Part shown: one piece after another, positions 53,346 through 63,494 of the stretch
Position numbering within the stretch: the first letter of the stretch is position 1
Layout of the letters: each line of letters starts with the position of its first letter
Source of the DNA: Arion vulgaris
Taxonomy: Eukaryota > Mollusca > Gastropoda > Stylommatophora > Arionidae
NCBI GenBank assembly: GCA_020796225.1
Contig: CM036759.1
Span: 68,576,590-68,640,589, forward strand
Reading direction: 5' to 3'
DNA length: 64,000 bases
Notes under the pieces: generated by a model
What the model was told of the DNA's origin: nothing
The model's input: only the letters and a program-made list of their open reading frames with translations
Databases searched by the model: none
Made by a program: the position numbers and the translations under genes

Positions 53346-53890
53346 AACCTCTTGGTTCACTAGAATCTGTCATGTTCTCTCCATAATTTCCTCATTTGTG
53401 ACCCTATCATACCATCTCTTGGTACATTGGAATCTGTCTTGTTCTCTCCATAATTTCCTCATTTGTGACCCTATCATACCATCTCTTAGTTCACTGGAAT
53501 CTGTCTTGTTCTCTCCATAAGTTCCTTATTTGTGACCCTATCATACCATCTCTTGGTACATTGGAATCTGTCTTGTTCTCTCCATAATTTCCTCATTTGT
53601 GACCCTATCATACCATCTCTTAGTTCACTGGAATCTGTCTTGTTCTCTCCATAAGTTCCTTATTTGTGACCCTATCATACCATCTCTTGGTACATTGGAA
53701 TCTGTCTTGTTCTCTCCATAAGTTCCTCATTTATGACCCTATCATACCATCTCTTGGTACATTGGAATCTGTCTTGTTCTCTCCATAAGTTCCTTATTTG
53801 TGACCCTATCATACCATCTCTTAGTACACTGGAATCTGTCTTGTTCTCTCCATAAGTTCCTCATTTATGACCCTATCATACCATCTCAAT
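53345..53890 (-). repeat. 67-bp minisatellite derived from LINE coding sequence
   Basis: About eight units. The minus strand unit reads WYDRVTNEEIMERTRQIP and continues into YQEMV, a LINE ORF2 block present once in the related LINE. Two variants (TTGGTACATTGG and TTAGTTCACTGG) alternate, giving a 134-bp higher-order period at 53420-53690. Confidence 0.87.
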
Positions 53891-54005
53891 CCCTCTATTC
53901 TGCGCAAACACCAGTTGATGAATGTTTGCAATTTATGCGTTGTTGTTTTATTAATTCTCCATGTTTCTGACCCATACAACAGAACTGCTTTAACATTAGA
54001 GTTAA
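53890..54005 (-). mobile_element. Continuation of the same LINE (RT thumb side)
   Basis: The minus strand gives VLLYGSETWRINKTTTHKLQ, then FINWCLRRIE (reading 54005 to 53890). This is the VLLYGSETW--------LQ-F-N-CLR-I block, upstream of the amplified segment in the LINE reading direction. Confidence 0.8.
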
Positions 54006-54345
54006 ATATTTATTCATTTATATCAAACATTTATTCTGTTGACGCAGACTCCAATTTCTGCTGACTTTATCTTCTCCTATAGGTGCGTAATGTTGGATGA
54101 CAAGAAAATGAATGTCAACATTGTCACACAATTCACATAATTTTCTTCTAGTACTGAGTCACTGCACGTTTATAATGCCCATCAGTCATCAGAAAGATGT
54201 ATCGTGGCCTCCGATAGAATAAGTCTGCGAGCTCATGTAAACATTCTAGGAAATCAGACGACAACCGTTGTATAACCTCACATTTCAGTATTGTTAGATT
54301 CAGACAAATTCATTTAAAACACAACATGCTAAATTAAGGTTATAT
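54006..54345. other. Unrecognised DNA
   Basis: No feature seen. Confidence 0.3.
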
Positions 54346-54480
54346 TATGTAACAAGTTATATTATGTGACAAGTTATATTATGTGACAAGTTATATTATT
54401 GACAGTTATATTATGTTAAGTTATATTATGTTAAGTTATATTATGTTAAGTTATATTATGTAACAAGTTAAGTTTAACAC
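54345..54480. repeat. 17-bp minisatellite
   Basis: Units of AAGTTATATTATGTGAC, shortened to AAGTTATATTATGTT in the second half. Confidence 0.9.
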
Positions 54481-54774
54481 TAAGGGAGAACATTATTATG
54501 AACACTTTTCATTAATAAATAACTATAGACTCGTAGAATTGTATACAATTACAGAAAACCTAACAGTGTTCTATCAAATAATTATTAAAAAACCAGCCCC
54601 TATTAAAAAGGAATATTAGCTTTCCCGTCTGAGCTAGTCGGACTTATGTTGCCGGGGGCTACGGCTGTGCATATTAGTTATCTATCCACAGATATGGTCA
54701 CTATTGATTATAAAGTTCAGCATAGATTTGTCTTTCTGTGTTGAACGATGCTAAAGTCTTCTACTTCTTCTTCT

Positions 54775-55370
54775 TTTGTCGTCACAATGCTATCGGGTTG
54801 TTGCCCAGTGCCGTGGTTTTCTGTTTTTGTCTTGAGCTGTTCTGGTGGCTTGAGTGATTGTTATTTTTGCTCTTTGACAGGATTCTGCTATGCCATCTAA
54901 CCTTCATTTTCGTGGTCTTCCTCTTGCCTTCTTTCCCGATGTTCTGTTGTAGAAGACTCTGTATACTGTGGGGTTTGGATGCATTCTTATTAAGTGGCCA
55001 AACCACTTCATTCTTGTTTCTCATGTAGTTCAAGCACGGTTTTGCCAACTTTCTTTCTTATGCTGATGTTGGTGACCCTGTCTTTTCTGGTTTTGTTGGT
55101 AACTTTTCGCAGACAACGCGCATTTCACATATAGTTATTTTTTGTGACTGTGCTTTGCTCAGTCTCCATGTTTGGCTGTGGTAACACAAAGTAGGCATGA
55201 AAAAGCTGTTGATCATCTGTTGTTTAGCTGTCAGTGAGATGTTTGGGTGCCTTAACAATGGGGCTAGCTGGTAGGTTACAGCATCTGCTTTGCGCACTCT
55301 AGCCTCTATCTCTCTATCTAGTCTTCCGTCTTCTGTAAATATGCTTCCTAAATATTTGAATTCTTTCACA
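54775..55370 (-). mobile_element. LINE RT thumb to 3' end, single-unit sister of 48836-49880
   Basis: The minus strand reads FKYLGSIFTEDGRLDREIEA, TYQLAPLLRHPNISLTAKQQ, MPTLCYHSQTWRLSKAQSQK, and after frame changes NKNEVVWPLNKNASKPHS and RQKQKTTALGNNPIAL. Its terminal 69-bp segment (TGTCGTCACAATGCTATCGG and on) is present once. Confidence 0.9.
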
Positions 55371-55985
55371 AAAATTATAAAGAAACACTAACTAAATCAA
55401 TATTCTGATCATAAATAGATTTTGCCGTTGACACAAGTTTTATAATAACTTCTTTACTCAAGTAAAAATTACTATTTGATTTAGCATCTTCCTGTGTTAT
55501 TAAAGTCTTTGATATGTCCATAATCTACTGGGGATACACACGACAGTACACTTTCACCGTAGCATCCGCTGTGGCTTATTCGAGAAGATAAACAGACAGA
55601 GAAAGAAAAGTCAACAAATGATGTATCAGAAAACAGCAGCAATTACCAAAATGGCGATGATTATATGCAAATACAATAATCAAATATTACACTACGTGAG
55701 AAAATACTGAGAAAATATACGGAACTAAGGCTAGGAATAAAATACTGTGAAAATATACGGAACTAAGGCTAGGAATAATGAAATGAATTTTAATCAAATA
55801 ATGAAAATGAAAATCGTGGCATATACGTTACAGGAAGTAGACATGAACCACAGTAAACGAGTCGTTGATTTTCTAGCCACCACTTATACGTTCAGTGGTT
55901 TGTAATTGATTTTTTCTTTGCGTTCGTTCTTTACGATCAATTTTAACCATTCTTTGTGATATGTTTGAAGTTTTAGAAAAACTAG
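55371..55985. other. Unrecognised DNA with one small duplication
   Basis: ATACGGAACTAAGGCTAGGA occurs twice (about 55719 and 55755). No gene seen. Confidence 0.35.
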
Positions 55986-55987
55986 GC

Positions 55988-56265
55988 ATGAAGAAACAAT
56001 TATTAAGAGAAATAAAATTCAGACAAGTAAAGTATTTTGGACACATAAAAGACAGGACACCATGATAAAACATTTACTAGAGGGGAAAATTGAGGGGAAG
56101 AGCAAGAAGGAAGACCGAGAGATAAGTGGGAGGAAACTTTAAGAAATGGACAGGTTACAGTCTGGCAGTGTGCAACACCAAGGCAAAGACAGAGGATGCT
56201 GGAGATTCATTGCAGCTAACCTTCGATGTGGAGACGGCACCTGATGATGATGATATGTTTGATCT
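55988..56265 (+). mobile_element. LINE ORF2 3' end with TGATGATGATG terminus
   Basis: Reads KKQLLREIKFRQVKYFGHIK, then across frameshifts GGNFKKWTGYSLAVCNTKAK and CWRFIAANLRCGDGT, ending TGATGATGATGATATG. It is the same family as the 126-bp nested insertion at 2100-2225. Confidence 0.88.
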
Positions 56266-56367
56266 TTGCCAAGAACGTGTATACGTTGCACATTGGTTTG
56301 GTAGACCCCTAAACACATAGACTTCTACACGTTTAGGACACGTGCAACCGATTTCAGTCAAACCTCC

Positions 56368-56600
56368 TTAGTCGCCTCTTACGACATGCGATGTAGGTAA
56401 CAGTGGTTCTATTCTTTAAACCCCAGATTTGGGCATCGGTAACCATTCGGACGATTGCTTTCTGAACGGTGAGGTATATTTTTACCTTTCGTAAAAGTCC
56501 GACGGAAACGAATTTGCTTCCAAACTTCCCGCCGCGGAGTTTGAACCAGGTGCGCTTGGGTTGTGATCGAGCTCACCACCGCTTAAGCTACAGACGCCCA
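56368..56600 (-). mobile_element. SINE-1 5' half, with tRNA-like head
   Basis: The minus strand starts TGGGCGTCTGTAGCTTAAGC GGTGG (A box region) with B box GGTTCAAACTCC. It continues AGTTTGGAAGCAAATTCGTT and a GGTAAAAATATACCTCACCG block, and stops at GTAAGAGGCGACTAAGG. The 3' half is absent. Confidence 0.8.
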
Positions 56601-56609
56601 CGACCGAAT

Positions 56610-57000
56610 AATAGATAATTTATTCAAGAAAGATTTTGAAACAAGGTGTTATAGACACGTTCTTAGAAGATCCTGACAGAGAAAGAAACAAAGACATCCT
56701 AGAGAAGAAAGAAACAAAGACATCCTAGACAGAGAAAGAAACAAAGACATCTAGACAGAAGAAAGAAACAAAGACATCCTACAAGACCTGCATATCGAGG
56801 AGCATTGGCTCATAAATAACATCATGTCCCGGAAGATGAAATATTTTGGGCACGTTAAACTAACAGTGGTTGGAACAAGTAATGAAGGCATGGTTTCAGG
56901 GAAGAAGCAGGGACGACCAAAACGAAGGTGCAGAGGACATCACGAAACATTAAACATGAGCTGGAAGAGACGGAGAACTTGCTGTTCTTGAATAGATAGT
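56610..57000 (+). mobile_element. LINE ORF2 C-terminal fragment with tandem block
   Basis: Reads LFKKDFETRCYRHVLRRS, then four 27- to 31-bp units at about 56672-56785 encoding DREKETKTS or DRERNKDILD in different frames. It continues LLINNIMSRKMKYFGHVK-like and GKKQGRPKRRCRGHHET. The ordinary LINE order is R-L-ISW-ERKTN-DIL(x)--I----L---I--RK--YFGH, so the SW-ERKTNKDIL block has been tandemly repeated. Confidence 0.8.
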
Positions 57001-57245
57001 TTCACATATGAATCAGTGGCATGTAATCACGAGTGCTAGACTTGAACCACACGCTCAATCAGTGGCATGTAATCCTGAGTGCTAGACTTGGACCACAAGT
57101 TGAATCAGTGGCATGTAATCCTGAGTGCTAGACTTGGACCACAAGCTGAATCAGGGCATGTAATCCTGAGTGCTAGACTTGGACCACATATGAATCAGTG
57201 GCATGTAATCCCGAGTGCTAGATTTGAACCACAAGCTCAATTAAA
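57000..57245. repeat. 46-bp minisatellite, 5 units
   Basis: Unit AATCAGTGGCATGTAATCCT, GAGTGCTAGACTTGGACCAC, AAGCTG, directly after the LINE stop. It may be LINE 3'-UTR sequence. Confidence 0.88.
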
Positions 57246-57545
57246 AATATAAAAATTATTTTTAAATTGAACTTTTTTTGGTCCGCTTTTAATTCAGCAG
57301 TAGTCATGTCGCCTAATATGGCCCATCTGAATTATTTATTGTGTGAAGGCTTGTTTTCCTTATCATCAGTGTCTCTCTCCATTCAGGCAAATCTTACTCC
57401 GACTTCAGAGGTGCTTGTAATTTAGATCACCAATTAAAGGATCAGAGTTTCTTGTAGTCCAACCGCAAACTAAAATCTGTCTTTTTTTAGATTCTTGATT
57501 TAATAAAACATTTTCAGATTGCAAAACACCTTTTATCAAAGACCA
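57246..57545. other. AT-rich spacer with a repeat B fragment
   Basis: 57335-57430 resembles 34410-34500 (GTGAAGGCTTG, TCAGTGTCTCTC, GACTTCAGAGGTGCTTGTAA). Otherwise nothing. Confidence 0.4.
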
Positions 57546-58435
57546 GGTTATGTGACTGACATGAATACAAGGTTATGTGACTGACATGAATACAAAGTTA
57601 TGTGACTGACATGAATACAAGGTTATGTGACTAACATGAATACAAGGTTATGTGACTGACATGAATACAAGGTTATGTGACTGACATGAATAAAAGTTAT
57701 GTGCTTAAGAATCAAGTTATGTGATTGACATGAATACAAGTTATGTGACATAATACAAAGTTATGTGACTATATGAGATACAAGGTTATGTGACTACATG
57801 AATACAAGGTTATGTGACTGACATGAATACAAGGTTATGTGACTAACATGAATACAAGGTTATGTGATTGACATGAATACAAGGTTATGTGACTGACATG
57901 AATACAAGGTTATGTGACTGACATGAATACTAGAGTTATGTGACATACATGAATACAAGGTTATGTGACTAACTTTATGAATACAAGGTTATGTGACTAC
58001 ATGAATACAAGGTTATGTGACTGACATGAATACAAGGTTATGTGACTGACATGAATACAAGGTTATGTGACTGACATGAATACAAAGTTATGTGACTAAC
58101 ATGAATACAAGGTTATGTGACTAACATGAATACAAGGTTATGTGACTGACATGAATACAAGGTTATGTGACTAACATGAATACAAGGTTATGTGACTAAC
58201 AATTGATACATATTATGTGACTAACATGAATACAATGTTATGTGACTAACATGAATACAAGGTTATGTGACTAACATGAATTACAAAAGTTATGTGACAT
58301 AAAATCATGTAACTACAATAGATGTGACTAACAGAATACAAGGTTATGTACTGACATGAATACAAGGTTATGTGACTGACATGAATACAAGGTTATTGAC
58401 TAACTATGAATACAAGTTATTGACTAACATGAATA
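57545..58435. repeat. 25-bp minisatellite
   Basis: About 35 units of GGTTATGTGACTGACATGAA plus TACAA, with GACTAACATG variants and scattered indels. Confidence 0.93.
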
Positions 58436-58459
58436 AATCAACTTATATGTAATTATAGC

Positions 58460-59345
58460 AATTGCTGACTCGTTAATACATGAACTAAGATTTGCTGACG
58501 ATACAATCTTACTGTTAACATTGCACTAACTAAGATTTGCTGACGATACAATCTTACTGTTAACATTGCACTAACTAAGATTTGCTGACGATACAATCTT
58601 ACTGTCAACATTGCACTAACTAAGATTTGCTGACGATACAATCTTACTGTCAACATTGCACTAACTAAGATTTGCTGACGATACAATCTTACTGTCAACA
58701 TTGCACTAACTAAGATTTGCTGACGATACAATCTTACTGTCAACATTGCACTAACTAAGATTTGCTGACGATACAATCTTACTGTCAACATTGCACTAAC
58801 TAAGATTTGCTGACGATACAATCTTACTGTTAACATTGCACTAACTAAGATTTGCTGACGATACAATCTTACTGTCAACATTGCACTAACTAAGATTTGC
58901 TGACGATACAATCTGACTGTTAACATTGCACTAACTAAGATATACAGACGACACAGTGTTACCGTCAACATTGCAAAAAGGGATTGAGACATTAATAATA
59001 GTCCAAGAAAAAAACCCACCAAATTGTAATCTGAATGTAGCGAAAACAAAAATATTAACTATAATTGATTTAAAAAAATCAAAACAAATAATATATTTAC
59101 CAAAGGAAAGAAAAAAATAAGATTTGAACAGTTTGGAATATCTCTGTTCACTGCTAACAAAAGATGGGAAATGGGATGAACAGTTTGGAATATCTCTGTT
59201 CACTGCTAACAAAAGATGGGAAATGGGATGAACAGTTTGGAATATCTCTGTTCACTGCTAACAAAAGATGAGAAATGGGATGTAGGAAATTAAACGTAGA
59301 ACAAACATGGCCTTACACAAACTTAAAAACAGCTAATATCGATAT
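58460..59345 (+). mobile_element. LINE reverse-transcriptase core with amplified FADD box
   Basis: Reads IADSLIHELRFADDTILLLT at the left edge. A 45-bp unit encoding LRFADDTILLxTLH and a stop is repeated ten times (58485-58940), followed by a divergent unit LRYTDDTVLPSTLQKGIETL. Beyond it are the downstream RT blocks NLNVAKTKILTI and LNSLEYLCSLLTKDGKWD. A second 52-bp unit (NSLEYLCSLLTKDGKW block) is repeated three times at 59127-59282. (F/Y)xDD is the catalytic motif of RT domain 5. The element is dead, since a stop sits in every unit. Confidence 0.9.
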
Positions 59346-59545
59346 GAAATGGAACTGATTGGAAAACAAAGATCAGAATACCAAGAGCCTGGACATATAT
59401 ATATATATATATACACGCTTGAGCTACTGTTAATTTGTTTCCGTCATGCTATCACTAAATCTCATATTTATATTACAGAGAAAAGGATACGCCCACTACA
59501 CGAGGATACGCCCACTACACGAGGATGCGCCCATTACACGAAAAT
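59346..59545. other. Spacer with (TA)n and a 19-bp triplication
   Basis: ACGCCCACTACACGAGGAT occurs three times at about 59490-59545. Confidence 0.6.
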
Positions 59546-59995
59546 ACTGCTATTCTAAAGATAAGACTAATAATCCCTCTCGTGCCGTTATACGTTACAT
59601 AGGGCCTGCAAACAATTTCTCCATACCGCTTATCCTGGGCAACTCGCTCAATCTCCTCCATGGAACTGAGACCGATATTTCTTGCCTCTCTCAGCAAAGT
59701 TCGTTTCAGGGTCTCCTTATGTCGTCCTCTCTTTCTTGAATCCTTTGCATCCCACTTCAATGCCTGCTTTGATATTCGTTGATCATTTCTCCTCAAGGTG
59801 TGTCCAACATTTCACCATCTTCTCTTTCTTATAACAGTTGTCACTAGTGGTTGACCAGAAATGTCTCTGATTTCATCACTTCTCCTGAATTCGTTTCATT
59901 TTATATTATATGAGACATCTATTTTCAAATGCATTAACTCTTCATCTTTAGTCATTTTCCAACCGCTCTATTCTCAAGATACAAAAGTGAAATAC
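59545..59995 (-). mobile_element. LINE ORF2 3' end (QALKW family)
   Basis: The minus strand reads RRNDQRISKQALKWDAKDSR, KRGRHKETLKRTLLREARNI and GLSSMEEIERVAQDKRYGEI. Before this it carries SGQPLVTTVIRKRRW-like and ERLENDXR-type thumb sequence. Homologous to 32660-33095. Confidence 0.88.
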
Positions 59996-60179
59996 TGGGT
60001 GATGTAGATTGTCTAAGCTGAAAGAATGATCAACCATTTGAGCACATTTCTTACTAAACCAATATGGGAGTAATGATACCTAAATAGATGTGAGCATATG
60101 ATGAATGACTGCAAGCCTAGAAATTAAGCAATAGAAGTGAGTATATGATGCTAAGCCCAGCAGAGGCAAAATCAGTACA

Positions 60180-60735
60180 AGCGTGGCAGCAGCACTGCAG
60201 CAGCACGCAGCAACACCGCAGCAGCACCGCAACAGCACCGCGCAGCAGCACCGCAGGAGGGTGTGCTCACCCAAATGTACAGAGCACGGGAAAGCCCAGC
60301 AGAGGCAAACCAGTTCGCGTTTTCCTACCGAAAGGAACCACTGTTGCCTTGTAGATTGATTGGGGACAATCAAAGGCTAGCGGAGCAAACCGTAACCAAA
60401 CCTGAACGGGCGGCAAACCAAGGTGTTCATTAAAACGACCGGTTTGCTGGGAAGATGGCGCTCATTAGCCCGGGAGGGCAGGCCGTCTAAGGGTTGCTGC
60501 CCTGAAAGAAATAGCAGCCTGCTGCCTTGTGGAGTCGGCTGGGGACAGTCAAAGGCTAGCGGAAGAAGCGAATCCGTACACAAGAGCTGACTGAAATCGA
60601 ACTACCCACCGAAGGATAAGCAACTGAGCTCAAATAGGTGATGAAGGTTTGGTGCACGTACATCACGTTCTGATGTTTGGCTGTTTATATATCACAATGA
60701 GAATGATTAAAACAGGCCTAGAACGATCGAAGTAG
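60180..60735 (+). repeat. Element E copy with duplicated module
   Basis: The string GGGGACA(A/G)TCAAAGGCTAGCGGA occurs twice (about 60361 and 60541). The right end ATATATCACAATGAGAATGATTAAAACAGGCC corresponds to the E terminus at 51325-51360. GCAGCAGCACCGCA repeats lie at 60187-60255, at the left border. Confidence 0.75.
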
Positions 60736-60849
60736 AATGACTGCAAGGCTAGCATTAATCTTGAATAGACATATCGTAGGGGTCACGCAATATAGAAACG
60801 AATTGATATCGAAATTAAACAGATGATAGTAGAGAACAGGAGGGATAAT

Positions 60850-61692
60850 AATGTTGTTTAGAATATGGATGAGGCTGTGTATCATGGTGGAAGGAAGGTT
60901 GTGTCTGTGTATCATGGGGAAACGAAGGTTGTGTTGTGTATCATGGGGAAACGAAGGTTGTGTCTGTGTATCATGGGGAAACGAAGGTTGTGTCTGTATA
61001 TCATGGTGGGAGCAGGGTTGTGTATCATGGTGGGAACAGGGTTGTGTATCATGGTGGGAGGAAGGTTGTGTATCATGGTGGGAGGAAGGTTGTATATCAT
61101 GGTGGGAGGAAGGTTGTGTATCATGGTGGGAGGAAGGTTGTATATGATGGTGGGAGGAAGGTTGTGTCTGTCTATCATGGTGGGAGGAAGGTTGTGTATC
61201 ATGGTGGGAGGAAGGTTGTGTATCATGATGGGAGGAAGGTTGTGTATCATGGTGGGAGGAAGGTTGTTTATCATGGTGGGAGGAAGGTTGTGTCTGTGTA
61301 TCATGGTGGGAGGAAGGTTGTTTATCATGGTGGGAGGAAGTCTGTGTTTGTGTATCATGGTGGGAGGAAGGTTGTTTATCATGGTGGGAGGAAGGTTGTG
61401 TATCATGGTGGGAGGAAGGCTGTGTCTGTGTATCATGGTGGGAGGAAGGTTGTGTATCATGGTGGGAGGAAGGTTGTGATCATGGTGGGAGGAAGGTTGT
61501 TTATCATGGTGGGAGGAAGGCTGTGTATCATGGTGGGAGGAAGGTTGTTTATCATGGTGGGAGGAAGGTTGTTTATCATGATGGGAGGAAGGTTGTGTAT
61601 CATGGTGGGAGGAAGGTTGTGTATCATGGTGGGAGGAAAGTTGTTTATCATGGTGGGAGGAAGGTTGTGTATCATGGTGGGAGGAAGGAAGG
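60850..61692. repeat. 24-bp minisatellite
   Basis: About 33 units of TATCATGGTGGGAGGAAGGT plus TGTG, with optional inserted TCTGTG. The 24-bp period leaves several frames open (CIMVGGRL, VYHGGRKV; HNLPPTMI on the minus strand); these are not genes. Confidence 0.95.
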
Positions 61693-62275
61693 TTGTTTAC
61701 TAATCAACATAGGCTGCACGATTGCTGCACAACTGTTTTGCTGTGCAGACTTGTAGTTTTACTGTGCACAATTACTCTAGTCTTGTTTTAAATAGTTCAT
61801 CTTGTACAGAAGTATACACATTGTTCAATTTAATGATAGACAAATGAAATATTATAATAGACAATTAGCAATAATATATTTGTTTTCCATCAGCTTTGTA
61901 CAGTGACTGGTTCATTAGATTAAAGTTGAAATGAACCCTCTGTAGTCTGAAGGTACTCAACCGAGATAAGTTTCCAGTCCTATTGAAGTCCTACCAGACA
62001 TGATAATAAAACTTCAGTCCCAATGTTTAGGTTGAACACGCAAAGAAATAATTGACAATGTAAAATCAATAACAGTAAATTGAAAAGTCCGTTGTCTGGG
62101 CACAAATCGATAATAACAGTTAAAAGTACATCTTTTTCAAATTTTAACAATTTTAACAATTTTCAGAATTACATTTGAGATATTTGCTGGAGCTACAGAC
62201 TTAGTGCTCTGTCGCCGAAATCTTCATGGGTTAGAAATTCCATCGTAAAACAATTTGCGTTGCACATTGTGCATC
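61693..62275. other. Unrecognised AT-rich DNA
   Basis: A short SINE-2-like string (TTTGCTGGAGCTACAGACTTAGTGCTCTG) lies at about 62183-62211. No gene seen. Confidence 0.4.
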
Positions 62276-62660
62276 CGTCTTCTGTGGCGTCTCTGTCAGG
62301 CTGTCCTTCGTTCCTAGTCCGGAATGACCTCACCACAGGCAGAAAACGGCCAGAAATCCGATAGAGAAGTCGCACTTCACTGATGGTCACTGGTCGTAAA
62401 AGTTCAGAGTTTACGAGATCTCACGAGAAGTGGTTTGGGCTACAGGTTTCCTGAAATGTTTACACTTGAAGGATCAAATCTTCAAGTATTTCTGACGTCG
62501 GCCAAGACCCGCCTGCATGGTGGGAGACACCAGTCAAATATTAAAAGCAGGCCTTCACGCAAATATCAGTCAGAATCGCCATACCAGGCGTCATGGCTAA
62601 CGCCTTATCTCACAGCTGGCGAACGCAGAAGCAGTAGAGATGACCTACAAAGCAAGCAGA
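62275..62660 (-). repeat. Dispersed repeat B, longest copy
   Basis: The reverse complement includes TATGGCGATTCTGACTGATA, TTTGCGTGAAGGCCTGC and CCATGCAGGCGGGTC, as at 34380-34510. The left end TCTGTCAGGCTGTCC and CGGAATGACCTCACCACAG resemble element E (about 50958 and 51073), so B and E share a segment. Confidence 0.6.
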
Positions 62661-62704
62661 TTGGAATCCCTCTTAGTCTATCAAGACGCGGTGCGCAACC
62701 TTTC

Positions 62705-62815
62705 GATAGGTAAACACGTAAAAACAAAGTACTACAGTTTTACAAAATACATAAACAGTGACGATAAACAGCAACGTTTCGACCAAAAGGCCTTTATCAA
62801 GCAAACAATACAATT
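62705..62815 (-). repeat. Dispersed repeat D, copy 3
   Basis: The minus strand reads TTGCTTGATAAAGGCC, TTTTGGTCGAAACGTTGC, TATTTTGTAAAACTGTAG and TACTTTGTTTTTACGTGTTT. Confidence 0.7.
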
Positions 62816-63140
62816 TCGATAACCTTTCGATAACAGGTCTCGCTATTCTCCGATACGGCAGCGGCACGGTCAATGAACACAATGTACGGTCAAGTGCTTG
62901 CTTTGACCATACACACACACAAACATGGACACTAATTATCACATTCTATGTCCGCTTATAGTGGTCAGAAATCGCGTCAATCACACCGTAAAAACACAAG
63001 AAATCGAGCACAGTTTATCCGTTAGGAATTTTCACAACCGCCATGTTGGCGACTCGGAAGCGAGTTCCGGGAAAGAAATCAATCGAAGTACATATGATTA
63101 TTCAACAAAGTGCAATGATAAGGGTTCAATAAATAAATAA
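62816..63140. other. Unrecognised DNA
   Basis: No gene seen. Confidence 0.3.
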
Positions 63141-63245
63141 CTGAATCAATCAATGTTTCAATCAATCAATCGCTCAATCACCCAATCAATCACTCAATCA
63201 ACCACTCAATTAATCACTTAATCAATCGCTCAATCAATCAAGTCA
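63140..63245. repeat. AATCAATCACTC tetramer-based repeat
   Basis: About 100 bp of CAATCAATCACTCAATCAA-type sequence. Confidence 0.9.
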
Positions 63246-63494
63246 AACACAAAGCTGTAACAGAAACATATAACATTTAAAAGTGCGTTTCAAATCTCAT
63301 ACCCATGTTTGAACAGTTGCAAGTTCCAATACCTTTAAAGTAAAGAGGTGATATTTTGCATGTGCCCTATTAATCGTCATGACATTGCAAGGAAATAATT
63401 GCCATGAAAACAAACAGTTTGTTTTCACTTTAGCTTTTATGTGGTATACAAAAAACATCAAACATGAACTAGACATACATTTGAAACGCTTCAT

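Noticed and set aside
60936..61703. 255-codon and 204-codon open frames
   Set aside because: Frames of the 24-bp minisatellite on both strands; no unique sequence.
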